A stretch of DNA of 64,000 nucleotides, taken from the NCBI RefSeq assembly GCF_001653715.1, contig NZ_LWHQ01000047.1:186001-250000 (forward strand), read 5' to 3'. Numbering within the stretch: position 1 is the first letter of the stretch; each line of letters opens with the position of its first letter. A program made the translations under genes and the position numbers. Below, piece by piece: positions 25,780-34,740 of the stretch. This stretch comes from Methylobacterium platani. Its GTDB lineage: Bacteria > Pseudomonadota > Alphaproteobacteria > Rhizobiales > Beijerinckiaceae. The notes beneath the pieces were generated by a model. That model worked only from the letters and a program-made list of their open reading frames with translations. It was not told the origin of the DNA and did no database searches.

Positions 25780-27830
25780 CAGGCGGCCTCCCTCGCGAGC
25801 AGGGGGGTGCCGGCGGGCGGCGCCCCGGGGAACAGGGCGCGGCGCAGGCCCGCGAGCCCGAGGAGCGCGTCGCGCCGGCCCCGGGCCTCGATGCCCTCCC
25901 CGACCCCCGCCCCGGCCTGCGCGCCGATCAGGGCGAGGCCCGCGTCGATCTCCGCCAGCAGGCCGTCGGAGGCCGGGCCGCGCGGTCCCTCGTAATGGCG
26001 CGCCACCGCGTCGAGGGCGGCGTCGAGGGCGGCGACCTGGTCGGCCGGCAGGCCGTGGCGGGCACGGCGCAGCGACACGAGGTTCATGCCGACCCGAAGC
26101 GCCGCCAGGGCGTCGATGCGGGACAGCTCGCTGTCGGGCCCGGCGGCGGCGAGCCGCGGCACCAGGAGGCCGAGGCGGTCGAGCATCAGGTGGGCGAAGG
26201 CGACCCGGTCGCCGCGCCCGCGCCGGCGCGCCGCCCGGGCGAGGTCGGCCCGGCTCGCCGCGATCAGCCGGCGCGCCCCGTGCTCGGCCCCGACCGAGCG
26301 CACCAGCCGGGTCACGATCGCGGCGATCCAGATACCGCCGACGAGGGCGATGCCGGAATTGACGTAGGCGCCGAATTCGGAGGCGTAGCGGTCCTGGATC
26401 GCCAGGAGCGCGTTGCCGTTGACGCCGAGCGCGAGGCCCACCGGCAGGGTCTTCGGCGAGGTCATCAGCAGGCCGCACAGGATCAGGCCCGGCGCCAGCA
26501 CCAGCGCGAGGCTGACGAAATCGTGGACGAGCGGCATCACGCCGAACAGCATCACGCCGATCGCGGCCGCCGCGACCCCGGTCCAGGTGGCGAAGCTGAG
26601 GATCGCCGGGACCGGATCGTCCTGGGTCGCGAACATGCAGGAGAGCACCGCGCCCATCATCGCCGCGGTGGCGCCGTCGGGCCAGGCGGTGGCGATCCAG
26701 ACGACCACGCAGGCGACCGTGCCGAGGAACGCGCTCAGCGCGGAGCGGAACGCCATGCCGTGGTCGCGGTGGCGCGGGGCGCGGCCGCCGAACTCGCCCG
26801 CGAAGGCGAGCGGCTCGCGCGGGCGGCCGCTGCCGCGGGCGATCCCGTCCTGCAGCGCCCGGCAGTCGCGGCCGATGGCGACGAGCTCGCGCAGGCGGTC
26901 GAGGAGGCTTGCCCGGACGAGCGCGGTCCAGTCGGCGTGGGGCGGCAGCGGCCGGTCGGCGGCCTCGATCCGGGCCGTCAGCGCGTCGGCCCCGGCGGCC
27001 GGGGCGCCGGCGGCCGACCACGCCTCGACGTCGGCGAGCAGGCGGCTCAGCTCCGGGCTCAAGCCCGACAGGCCGCGCAACGCCGCGATCCGGTCGGCGA
27101 GGGACGAGAGGACCGGCAGCAGCATCAGCATCCGGCCGCGCAGGAGCTGCACCAGCGGCACCGCCCGGCTCTGGGCCGAGGTGTCGTAGGCGAGATGGGC
27201 CGAGAGCGCGTCGATCTCCGCGGCCTCCGCGGCGAGCCGCAGGCGGCGCGCCCGGACGGCCGGCGCCTCGCCGGCGCCCGAGAGGACGTCGCCGGTCCAG
27301 CGCCCGGCTTCCCGGAGCCAGGCGCCGACGCGGGCGGCCAGGACCGGCCCGACCGGCTCGGGCAGGACCAGGCTCGCCACCAGCGAGGCGCACAGGATGC
27401 CGAGCGTGATCTCCTCCGCCCGCGACACCGCGGTGTCGAAGATCGTCTCGGGGGCCGTCACCGCCGGGAAGCCGATCAGCGCCGCGGTGTAGCCGGCGAG
27501 CATGAACAGGTAGGACCGGGGCGAGCGGTCGAGGAGCGAGAGGTAGAGGCAGCCGGCGGTCCAGAGCGCGAGCGCCAGCGTCAGCATCTCCGGCGAGGCG
27601 ACGAGCGGCGGCACCATCGCGACCGCCGCCGAGACGCCGATCAGCGTGCCGACCACCCGGTAGACCGCCTTCGAGCGGGTGGCGCCGGAGAGCGGCTGCA
27701 TGGTGATGTAGACGGTCGCCATCGCCCAGTACGGGCGCGGCAGGTCGACCCACAGCGCGATGCCGAGGGCGAGGAGGGCCGCCCCGCTGACCTTGAGGGC
27801 GAACAGCCATTGGCGCCAGCCGGGCATCAC
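25779..27830 (-). CDS. FUSC/AaeB-family efflux permease
   Basis: A 683-residue inner-membrane permease with the FUSC layout: two blocks of about five to six membrane helices (about 10-165 and 355-510) each followed by a cytoplasmic helical domain. Landmarks include DLPRPYWAMATVYITMQPLSGATRSKAVYRVVGT near the start and ASEFGAYVNSGIALVGGIW. Likely exports aromatic carboxylates or hydrophobic compounds with the adjacent adaptor. Its ATG overlaps the MarR-type regulator stop by four bases, so the regulator is the first gene of the operon. Confidence 0.9.
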   Translation of the reverse strand: MMPGWRQWLFALKVSGAALLALGIALWVDLPRPYWAMATVYITMQPLSGATRSKAVYRVVGTLIGVSAAVAMVPPLVASPEMLTLALALWTAGCLYLSLLDRSPRSYLFMLAGYTAALIGFPAVTAPETIFDTAVSRAEEITLGILCASLVASLVLPEPVGPVLAARVGAWLREAGRWTGDVLSGAGEAPAVRARRLRLAAEAAEIDALSAHLAYDTSAQSRAVPLVQLLRGRMLMLLPVLSSLADRIAALRGLSGLSPELSRLLADVEAWSAAGAPAAGADALTARIEAADRPLPPHADWTALVRASLLDRLRELVAIGRDCRALQDGIARGSGRPREPLAFAGEFGGRAPRHRDHGMAFRSALSAFLGTVACVVVWIATAWPDGATAAMMGAVLSCMFATQDDPVPAILSFATWTGVAAAAIGVMLFGVMPLVHDFVSLALVLAPGLILCGLLMTSPKTLPVGLALGVNGNALLAIQDRYASEFGAYVNSGIALVGGIWIAAIVTRLVRSVGAEHGARRLIAASRADLARAARRRGRGDRVAFAHLMLDRLGLLVPRLAAAGPDSELSRIDALAALRVGMNLVSLRRARHGLPADQVAALDAALDAVARHYEGPRGPASDGLLAEIDAGLALIGAQAGAGVGEGIEARGRRDALLGLAGLRRALFPGAPPAGTPLLAREAA

Positions 27831-28381
27831 AGGCTCCCTCTCGTGGCGGTGCCCTCGGCCGCTCGGCGCGGCAGGGGGGCGGCCTCGTCGGGCGGGCAGA
27901 GACCCGCACCCTTCGGGCCGTCGGCCTGGAGCGTGCGCAGCACGGTCAACGCCGCCCGCAGGTCGTCGTCGCCGACGCTGGTGAAGACGGCCTCGCGCAG
28001 CGTGTCGAACCGCGCCTCGATGGCGGCGGCGCGGGCGTGGCCCTCCGTCGTCAGGTGCAGCACCTTGGCGCGACGGTCGGTCGGGTCCTCCCGGCGGGTG
28101 ACGAGGCCGGCCTCGCAGAGCTGGTCGAGCAGGCGCACCAGGCTCGGTCCCTCGACGCCGAGGGCGTCGGCGAGCGTCGTCTGGCGCAGGTCGCCGCCGA
28201 GCCGCCCGATCAGCAGCAGCGGCAGCGCCGTCGCCTCGGTCAGGCCGTAGGCGGTCACGACCTCGTCGGCGGCCCGGCGCCAGACGCGCCCGGCCTGGAG
28301 CAGGGTCAGGGTGAGGGATTGCAGGAGGTCGCGTCGCATCGCCGTCGCGTTCGGCAGAAGCCGATGATTGATCGGCCTCAT
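27827..28381 (-). CDS. MarR-family transcriptional regulator
   Basis: Winged-helix regulator, probably a repressor relieved by an aromatic ligand, controlling its own efflux operon. The 184-residue product has the MarR core: LLIGRLGGDLRQTTLADALGVEGPSLVRLLDQL (helix-turn-helix) and the wing GLVTRREDPTDRRAKVLHLTTEGH. Start set at the ATG at 28381; the ATG at 28339 is an alternative, and neither has a clear ribosome site. The AT-richer stretch 28370-28400 upstream is where an operator would lie. Confidence 0.9.
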   Translation of the reverse strand: MRPINHRLLPNATAMRRDLLQSLTLTLLQAGRVWRRAADEVVTAYGLTEATALPLLLIGRLGGDLRQTTLADALGVEGPSLVRLLDQLCEAGLVTRREDPTDRRAKVLHLTTEGHARAAAIEARFDTLREAVFTSVGDDDLRAALTVLRTLQADGPKGAGLCPPDEAAPLPRRAAEGTATRGSL

Positions 28382-28462
28382 AGATAGGATGCTAACGATT
28401 TGGCCGGAAGCGCGGTGGGTGCGGGGCGGCCATGCGCGCGGAAAGCCTCGCGCGCCGGCGCG

Positions 28463-28801
28463 TCACTGCCGGGCGGCGGCGTCCCGGTCCGGGGCCCAGT
28501 CGAGCTCGACCACGGTCACGCCGTCCTCGCGGTTGTAGCGCAGCGCCGTCTGGCGCATCGCCCGCAGGGCCTTCGCGTCCTCGGCCCGGGGGCACTGGAC
28601 CGGATCGTGGGCGCGGTGGGTGCGGTCGAGCATCTGCCCGAAGGCGGCGTCGAGGGACGGCATCGCCGCGACGGTCGAGAACGGGGACGACAGGTAGACG
28701 GTCCGGTCGGGGCCGCGGGCGAGGCAGTAGCGCCAGTCGGCGGCGGCCGGCGCGGCGGCCAGCACGAGACCGGCGACGGCACCGGGGAGCAGCACTCTCA
28801 T
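28463..28801 (-). CDS. Small secreted protein of unknown function
   Basis: A 112-residue product with a signal peptide (MRVLLPGAVAGLVLAAAPAA, cleavage before DWRY). The mature part has two cysteines (RYCLARG and VQCPRAED) and a central MPSLDAAFGQMLDRTH helix. I do not recognise it. It is 78 bases downstream of the next small gene and reads the same way as the MarR operon, 81 bases before it. Confidence 0.65.
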   Translation of the reverse strand: MRVLLPGAVAGLVLAAAPAAADWRYCLARGPDRTVYLSSPFSTVAAMPSLDAAFGQMLDRTHRAHDPVQCPRAEDAKALRAMRQTALRYNREDGVTVVELDWAPDRDAAARQ

Positions 28802-28879
28802 CGAATCGGGACACTCGCAACGGGGCTCGGGGCCGTCCCGATGCGGGGCGCTTGCGGCGTCAGCAAGGCGGGCGAGGGA

Positions 28880-29164
28880 TCAGGTCCAGGCGCTCTCCCG
28901 CGCCTCGCTCTCGCGGACGTCGCCCTCATGGGCATCGCCCTCATGGGCGTCGAGGCTCAGGCTCCAGACCCGGGCGCCGTCCTCGGCCACGAGCCAGGCC
29001 TCGCCGGTCCGGTCGCCGAACATCGCGTCGGCCTGGCCCAGGATACGGGCGGCGGCGTGGCGCACCGTCGGCGCCTCGATCGGGAATTCCCGGATCGGCA
29101 GATCGTCGAACGAAGCGGTCTCTCCCGGGTCGTGGACGATGGAGCGCAATCGGTAGAGCGGCAT
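28880..29164 (-). CDS. Small cytosolic protein of unknown function with a C-terminal tandem repeat
   Basis: A 94-residue acidic protein: MPLYRLRSIVHDPGET start, a conserved-looking core (IEAPTVRHAAARILGQADAMF, EAWLVAEDGARVWSLSLD) and a tail with DAHEG twice. The tail repeat comes from two 15-base tandem copies (28921-28935 and 28936-28950), so its length may vary between strains. GGAG lies nine bases before the ATG. No family recognised. Confidence 0.6.
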   Translation of the reverse strand: MPLYRLRSIVHDPGETASFDDLPIREFPIEAPTVRHAAARILGQADAMFGDRTGEAWLVAEDGARVWSLSLDAHEGDAHEGDVRESEARESAWT

Positions 29165-29611
29165 GACGGACGAACTCCGGACGCCAGGCGGGGATCTCGC
29201 GAACCCGGATCTCTGGCGTGAGCGGCGACAGCCTCGTGGTCTCGAACCGGTCGTCCCACCCGCTCCCGGCCGCGGCAGGAAGACGGCGTCGAACGCCTCG
29301 TCATTCGCGGCGGCGCGGAGCCGTCGCGGGTTCATCGCAGCAGTTGCCCGATCGGGCGACGTTGGGGCAAGTCTTTTAGCGCCGCGGCGCAACTGTTCAA
29401 GTCTCAACTCTGGACAAGGTGCGTCCCCGGGGGGGGCGAACGCGCGGACGGCGCAGGGGCGTTGACACCCATCCCCTCTCCTCCTCCTTGTGGGAGGGCG
29501 ACGCAGGCATGCGCCGGACAGGCCCCTGCGCTCCGCGGGGGGCGCCACCCCACGCCGCCCCCCGGAAGGGGAAAGCGCGCCCGGAACGCGGCAGGGAGAG
29601 GAACGGACACG
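29165..29611. other. 447-base gap upstream of kdgK
   Basis: No convincing gene; a plus-strand frame of about 100 codons from 29163 has an unnatural composition. Around 29463-29480 is a degenerate partial copy of the GGGATCCC-type repeat (cccatcccctctcc), so the region is a mixture of repeat remnant and presumably the promoters of kdgK and of the small minus-strand gene. Confidence 0.5.
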
Positions 29612-30553
29612 ATGACGACGAGGGTCGCCTGCATCGGCGAGTGCATGATGGAGCTGTCGGAGCGGCCGGACGGCAGCCTGCTGCGCAGCTACGGAGGCGA
29701 CACGCTGAACACCGCCCTCTACCTCGCCCGGCTCGGCGTCGCGGTCGATTACGTCACGGCGCTCGGCGACGATCCGTGGAGCGAGGAGATGCTGGCGGCC
29801 TGGGCCGCCGAGGGGATCGGCACGGACCGGGTGCGCCGCCTGCCCGGGCGGATGCCAGGGCTCTACATCATCCGCACCGACGGGTCCGGCGAGCGCAGCT
29901 TCCACTACTGGCGCGACAGCGCCGCCGCCCGCGACCTCTTCGCCGGCCCCGGCGCCGCCGAGACGCGAGAGGCGCTCTCCGGCTACGACCTCGTCTACGC
30001 CTCGGGGATCAGCCTGTCGCTCTACGGCGAGGCCGGGCGCGCGGCGCTCGCCGAGACCTGCCGGGCCGTGCAGGCGAGGGGCGGCCGCGTCGCCTTCGAC
30101 ACCAATTACCGGCCCCGCGGCTGGCCCGACACGGCGAAGGCGCAAGGCGCCTTCCGCGACGCGATGGCGGCGGCCGACCTGATCTTCGCCTCGGCGGAAG
30201 ACCTCGACTGGCTCTACGGGGCCGAAGGCGAGGCGGAGGTTCTGCGCCACCACGGCCGCTGCGAGATCGTGCTGAAGGGCGGCGGCTCGCCGCCGAGCGT
30301 CCGGGTGCTCGCGCGCGACGAGGACGTCACGGTGCCGGCCGCCCCCGTCGGGTCGGTCGTCGACACCACCGCGGCGGGGGACAGCTTCGCGGCGGCCTAC
30401 ATGGCGGCGCGCCTCGCCGGCCGGCCGCCCGCCGAGGCCGCAGCCATCGGCCACCGCCTCGCCGGCGCCGTGATCGGGCATCGCGGCGCCGTGATCCCCC
30501 GGGCGGCGATGCCCGACCTCGCCCTCACCCCCGATTCGGAACGACGCTCATGA
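29612..30553 (+). CDS. kdgK: 2-dehydro-3-deoxygluconokinase
   Basis: PfkB-family kinase that phosphorylates 2-keto-3-deoxygluconate to KDPG with ATP. The 313-residue protein has IGECMMELSERPDG at the start, SYGGDTLNTALYLARLG (sugar-binding Asn), YASGISLSLYG, and the PfkB signature VVDTTAAGDSFAAAYM with the catalytic Asp. GGGAGAGG precedes the ATG at 29612. Its stop overlaps the eda start (ATGA), giving a two-gene operon that feeds hexuronates or gluconate into the lower Entner-Doudoroff pathway. Confidence 0.93.
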   Translation: MTTRVACIGECMMELSERPDGSLLRSYGGDTLNTALYLARLGVAVDYVTALGDDPWSEEMLAAWAAEGIGTDRVRRLPGRMPGLYIIRTDGSGERSFHYWRDSAAARDLFAGPGAAETREALSGYDLVYASGISLSLYGEAGRAALAETCRAVQARGGRVAFDTNYRPRGWPDTAKAQGAFRDAMAAADLIFASAEDLDWLYGAEGEAEVLRHHGRCEIVLKGGGSPPSVRVLARDEDVTVPAAPVGSVVDTTAAGDSFAAAYMAARLAGRPPAEAAAIGHRLAGAVIGHRGAVIPRAAMPDLALTPDSERRS

Positions 30554-31194
30554 CCACCGATACCCGCGCCCGCCGCCTCGACGCGCTGCTCGCCGCCTCG
30601 CCGGTGATTCCCGTCATCACCGTGCCGGACCTCGCCCACGCGGTGCCGCTGGCCCGCGCCCTGGTGGCCGGCGGCATCACCACGCTCGAGATCACCCTTC
30701 GCACGCCGGTGGCGCGGGACGCCGCGAAGGCGATCATGGAGGAGGTGCCGGAGGCGGTGGTGGGCCTCGGCACGGTGCTGACGCCGGCCGACCTCGAGAC
30801 CGCGCACGCGCTGGGCGCCCGCTTCGCGCTCAGCCCCGGGGCGACGCCGGAGCTCCTGCGGGCGGCGGCGGCGAGCGACATGGTGTTCATGCCCGGCATC
30901 GCCACCCCCTCCGACCTAATGCAGGTGCTCGCCGCCGGCTTCACGGTGGCGAAGTTCTTCCCGGCGGTGCCGGCGGGCGGCATGGCGGCGCTCAAGGCGC
31001 TCGGCGGGCCGTTCCCGCAGGCCCGCTTCTGCCCGACCGGCGGCGTCAGCGAGGCCGACGCCAAGGCCTGGCTCGCCCTGCCGAACGTCGCGGCGGTGGG
31101 CGGCTCGTGGCTCGCCCCGGAGGCCGAGATCCGCGCCGGGAATTTTGCCGCCATCACCGAGCGGGCCCGCCGCACCCTCGCGGCCATCCAGTAA
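30550..31194 (+). CDS. eda: 2-dehydro-3-deoxy-6-phosphogluconate aldolase
   Basis: Class I aldolase that splits KDPG to pyruvate and glyceraldehyde 3-phosphate. The 214-residue protein has the catalytic Glu in TTLEITLRTP, the GLGTVLTPADLE and SPGATPEL blocks, and the Schiff-base lysine in FTVAKFFPA. Length is normal for Eda. It overlaps kdgK by four bases. No edd gene is nearby, so the operon may serve hexuronate or ketodeoxygluconate use. Confidence 0.95.
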   Translation: MTTDTRARRLDALLAASPVIPVITVPDLAHAVPLARALVAGGITTLEITLRTPVARDAAKAIMEEVPEAVVGLGTVLTPADLETAHALGARFALSPGATPELLRAAAASDMVFMPGIATPSDLMQVLAAGFTVAKFFPAVPAGGMAALKALGGPFPQARFCPTGGVSEADAKAWLALPNVAAVGGSWLAPEAEIRAGNFAAITERARRTLAAIQ

Positions 31195-31401
31195 CGAACC
31201 AGAAATGTGCCTGCGCCGCATCACTGTGGCGCCGGCACAACGCCGATCTCGCAACCGCGAAGCTTGGCCGGATTTAAGCTTGGCTTTGAGACGTGGGCGT
31301 TTACGGCTTGGCCATTGGTTCAGCCGTACGGTGCCGGTCGCGTTCGCACCGTCGTCAGCTCCGCGCCTTTCCCCCCCAAGCGTTCCTGCCAAGAGGCTTT
31401 C

Positions 31402-32034
31402 ATGCGCCGCTTCGTCCCCGCCCTGGCCGGGCTGGCCTGCGTCGTCACCGCCTGGGCGGCGCCCGCCGCCGCCTACGAGATCGACCCGCTCACCCGCCAG
31501 CCCCTGGACCAGCCCCTCACCATGACGGTGCGGGCCCCCGCCGCCGCGGCGGCGGCCGTCGATCCCCTCGACGCCGCGGTGCCGAAGATGAGCCCGATCC
31601 CGCGCGAGACGGTGGCCTATGCCGGCCCCTACGGCGCCGGCACCATCGTGGTCTCGACCGCCGAGCGCCGGCTCTACTACGTGCTCGGCAACGGCCAGGC
31701 CCTGCGCTACGGCGTCGGCGTCGGCCGCCCGGGCTTCGCCTGGAACGGGGTGCAGACCATCTCGATGAAGCGCGAGTGGCCCGATTGGCGCCCGCCGGCC
31801 CAGATGATCCGCCGCCGGCCCGACCTGCCGCGCCACATGAAGGGCGGCCCGGAGAACCCGCTCGGCGCCCGCGCGATGTATCTCGGCGGCTCGCTCTACC
31901 GCATCCACGGCTCGAACGAGCCCGAGACCATCGGCACCGCGGTCTCCTCCGGCTGCATCCGGATGACCAACGACGACGTGATGGACCTCTACACCCGCGC
32001 CAAGGTCGGCACGAAGGTGATCGTGCAGCGCTGA
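31402..32034 (+). CDS. L,D-transpeptidase (ErfK/YbiS/YcfS/YnhG)
   Basis: Periplasmic peptidoglycan cross-linking or lipoprotein-attaching enzyme. Residues 1-22 are a signal peptide (cleavage after AAA in APAAAYE). The YkuD domain (about 70-205) has IVVSTAERRLYYVLGNG, the catalytic His in YRIHGSNEPETIG and the nucleophile in SSGCIRMTNDDV. 210 residues. In the 207-base upstream gap the nine-base sequence AAGCTTGGC occurs twice (31260 and 31276), a possible regulator site. A strong hairpin follows the gene. Confidence 0.94.
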   Translation: MRRFVPALAGLACVVTAWAAPAAAYEIDPLTRQPLDQPLTMTVRAPAAAAAAVDPLDAAVPKMSPIPRETVAYAGPYGAGTIVVSTAERRLYYVLGNGQALRYGVGVGRPGFAWNGVQTISMKREWPDWRPPAQMIRRRPDLPRHMKGGPENPLGARAMYLGGSLYRIHGSNEPETIGTAVSSGCIRMTNDDVMDLYTRAKVGTKVIVQR

Positions 32035-32063
32035 TCGCGCCCGCACCTGTCGAGCGATCTCGA

Positions 32064-32104
32064 GAAGGCCGGCACCCCGGGGTGCCGGCCTTCTTCGCGT
32101 TTTC
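32064..32104 (+). terminator. Hairpin terminator after the L,D-transpeptidase gene
   Basis: A perfect 13-base-pair stem (32064-32076 with 32081-32093) with the loop ccgg, followed by ttcgcgtttt. It sits between the convergent transpeptidase and patatin-fusion genes and may serve both. Confidence 0.8.
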
Positions 32105-32108
32105 GGGC

Positions 32109-34658
32109 TCAGCGCGCGGGCGCCGGATCGCAGGCCTCCCGTGCGCCGACCGCGCAGGCGACGCGGCGGATCGCCGTGCGGTTGGCCGCCGCGAGCTTTC
32201 GCGCACTTGCCTGCCCGTCCGGATTGCCCTCCCGCGCCGGCGCGCAGACGTCCTCGGCCATGCCGGTGGCGCGGCGCATGAACTGCCGGACCCGTTCCGA
32301 CAGGGCCCAGTCGAGCGGCGGGGCGATCGGATCGCCCCGCTCGCAGCTGTCGTCGAACAGCGTGATCTTCTGGAAGTCCACGAACTTCGTGCAGCGATTC
32401 TCGAACCGGGCGCCCGGCACCGTCGGTCTGCAATCCTGCGACGCAGCATCCTCCTCCGCCAGCTTGCTGGCGCGCGTCCGGAGATGGGACCCGTGGGCCG
32501 TGCGGCTCGCGAACAGGCCGCGCAGGGGCGCCAGAACCTCGTTGATCCAGACCGGCTTCGACGCTTCGTTCAGGAGGCCGTGCGCCTCGTAGCCGATGAA
32601 GACGAACACGAAGCGGAGGGTGTCCCTCTTGGCGGGCCCGACCGAGAGGGCGTGGGCGAGCTCGCGCAAGACCTCGAGCCCGGCCGGATCGAAATAGCCG
32701 CCGTCGAGGATATGCCCCTTCCGGTTGCCCTCCCGGTCGACGAGGGTGCCGGCCGGGCTGATCCACGGGAAGCGGGCGCCGTTGTGGATGGCGGTCGAGA
32801 TCGGGACGTCGCGCCCGACGATCTCGTAGAAGTCGTCGGCGTCGGCAGCGCCGGCCAGCTCGACCTTGCTCGTCAGGATGCGCCGCCCGGTCTCCTCGCT
32901 CGCACCCTCGACAATGACGAAGGGCCGCCACGGCGTCTCCGGCACCGCCCCGGACGGTGTCCCAGGCGGTGTCTTGGACGGCCCGAGCGACAGGAACGCC
33001 TCGCCGAGCGGGTTTGCCGGTTCATCCGGGCTCGGTGGATTGCATCGGTTCGGCACCCCGCACCACGATTGCTCCCAGGCCCGCTCCAGCGCCTTCGCCC
33101 GATCCGGCAAGACCCCGAACGGGAAGACGCGCTGCAGCAGGTCCGGGAAGAGCAGGCCGGCCAGGACCGGGCTCAGGGCGTCGGCCCCGGTCAGCCGCAG
33201 GAGCGGCTGGCGAAAGGTCTCGCCCCGGGGCCGGACCGCCTCGTCGAGGGCGGCGACGTAGCCGACCGCGCCGACGCTGCCGCCGGAGACCGAGCTGATC
33301 GCGAACAGGTGCTCGGGCAGGCGCTCCCCGCTCGCCTCGTGCAGCGCCGCCAGAGCCTCCGCGGTCCAGTTGCCGGCCCGCGACGCCCCGCCCTCCGCGG
33401 CGACGAGCACCATCGTGTACGATCCGTCGCCGGCGGGCTTCTGCCTGGCCTTCCATTGCCCGTAGGCGTCCTCGAGCGTGGGACGGTGCGCCGCGATCTC
33501 GGCCGTGCAGGTCTCGGGCTTGTCGCAGCCGATCGTCCGGACGGCGTGGTTGTCGGTCCACAGGCTGAGGAGGGCCACCCAGGCCAGGGCGCCCGCGACG
33601 ACCGGCAGGCGCAGGCCGGCCCTGCTCTGGATCAGCGTCACCACCGGGGGGATGATCAGGCCGACGCCCAGGAACACCACGCCGGCCGGCCCGAACCACC
33701 AGCCGAAGGTCGTCGGGGAGAAGCCGGCCCAGATCATGGCGGCGAACGCGGCCACGAATCCGAGGGTCATCCAGACCTGCGCGAACCCTTTCGCGGGGTT
33801 CTTCGGCCGGAACACCACGAACAGCGTGAACCCGGCGCCGAGCGCGAGCAGGACGGCGACGTTCAGCCATGCCTCCGCCGACAGGAAGGCGGCGGCGATG
33901 GCGGCGATCACGAACGGGCCGATCCCGACGATCCGCGGCGCCCAGACCAGGACCGGGCCGTAGGGATCCGTCCGCCAGCGCTCGCGGTCCGCCCCGTAAT
34001 TCGAGACGACGATCGCGCGCGACCAGGACCAGGCCTGCAGCGCCAGGAACAGCAGGGTGAACGCGAACATCCCCTGCGGCCAGCGCGCGCCGGGACCCGG
34101 AGGGTCCTCCGCGAAGGCGCGGATCAGGTCCCGGCCCTGCGGGGCGAGCGCCAGGATCGCGGGCGTGCCGAGGGCGAGGAGCGCGATGAGCAGGAGGCCC
34201 CGGGTCGTGCTCAGGAAGGCGCGCAGCCGGCACCACCGCTCGACGAGACCGGGCCGCGCTGCGGGCCGCAGCGGTCGCGCCGGCGCCCTGGCCGCCGCCA
34301 GCGCCACCGCGCCCCGGTTGTTCCAGGTCATCCCCCTGACGTCGTTGGCGAAGACATAGAGGTCGCCGGACTGCGCGAAGGTGTGGCTGCACCCCTCGCC
34401 GATCCGCACCGTCTCCAGGATCGTCCCGGTGCCGCTCTCGACCTCGCCGACGAGGCAGAACCACTTGGCGTCCTTGACGCGCGGCGAGATGCCGACGGCA
34501 TCGGTCAAAAAATTCCGGTATCCGTCCGGCCCGCACGGGATGAACCAGTCCCACCACGAGCCCGCGGCGAGGAAATGCCACTCCTCGCCCGCCCTGACCT
34601 TGACGAATTGCTGCCGCCCCCGTGCCCGCACGGTCTTCCAGCTCGAATGTCCTGTCAT
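32109..34658 (-). CDS. LecA-like domain / multi-pass membrane / patatin-like phospholipase fusion
   Basis: An 849-residue protein in three parts. Residues 1-122 resemble the PA-IL (LecA) galactose-lectin fold: VRAGEEWHFLAAGSWW, KWFCLVGEV, and the calcium/sugar loop NDVRGMTWNNRG, where D106, N113 and N114 match LecA D100, N107 and N108. Residues about 150-367 carry some seven membrane helices. Residues about 413-700 form a patatin domain with the oxyanion Arg in GGASRAG, nucleophile S458 in SSVSGGS and D652 in ILDGGYFD. I read it as a membrane-bound lipase-like enzyme with a sugar-binding sensor. The start ATG (34658) has only a weak GAGAG before it. Its upstream DNA is strikingly AT-rich. Confidence 0.82.
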   Translation of the reverse strand: MTGHSSWKTVRARGRQQFVKVRAGEEWHFLAAGSWWDWFIPCGPDGYRNFLTDAVGISPRVKDAKWFCLVGEVESGTGTILETVRIGEGCSHTFAQSGDLYVFANDVRGMTWNNRGAVALAAARAPARPLRPAARPGLVERWCRLRAFLSTTRGLLLIALLALGTPAILALAPQGRDLIRAFAEDPPGPGARWPQGMFAFTLLFLALQAWSWSRAIVVSNYGADRERWRTDPYGPVLVWAPRIVGIGPFVIAAIAAAFLSAEAWLNVAVLLALGAGFTLFVVFRPKNPAKGFAQVWMTLGFVAAFAAMIWAGFSPTTFGWWFGPAGVVFLGVGLIIPPVVTLIQSRAGLRLPVVAGALAWVALLSLWTDNHAVRTIGCDKPETCTAEIAAHRPTLEDAYGQWKARQKPAGDGSYTMVLVAAEGGASRAGNWTAEALAALHEASGERLPEHLFAISSVSGGSVGAVGYVAALDEAVRPRGETFRQPLLRLTGADALSPVLAGLLFPDLLQRVFPFGVLPDRAKALERAWEQSWCGVPNRCNPPSPDEPANPLGEAFLSLGPSKTPPGTPSGAVPETPWRPFVIVEGASEETGRRILTSKVELAGAADADDFYEIVGRDVPISTAIHNGARFPWISPAGTLVDREGNRKGHILDGGYFDPAGLEVLRELAHALSVGPAKRDTLRFVFVFIGYEAHGLLNEASKPVWINEVLAPLRGLFASRTAHGSHLRTRASKLAEEDAASQDCRPTVPGARFENRCTKFVDFQKITLFDDSCERGDPIAPPLDWALSERVRQFMRRATGMAEDVCAPAREGNPDGQASARKLAAANRTAIRRVACAVGAREACDPAPAR

Positions 34659-34740
34659 GGCCAGCTCTCGCGCCGCCGCAATGCGCCGATCAGAATGCCC
34701 GATCGACGATCCCGTCAAGCCTCGATTTGACGAGGGCCGA

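Noticed and set aside
29163..29465. Plus-strand frame of about 100 codons upstream of kdgK
   Set aside because: Composition is random-like, there is no ribosome site, and it overlaps the start of the minus-strand gene at 28880-29164 and a repeat remnant.
29462..29500. TTGACA-like -35 box upstream of kdgK
   Set aside because: No matching -10 hexamer at a sensible distance, and the TTGACA lies in a repeat remnant.
31260..31290. CtrA-type site (TTAA-N7-TTAA) upstream of the L,D-transpeptidase
   Set aside because: Only the first half-site matches; the second reads TTTG. The nearby direct repeat AAGCTTGGC is noted with the gene instead.
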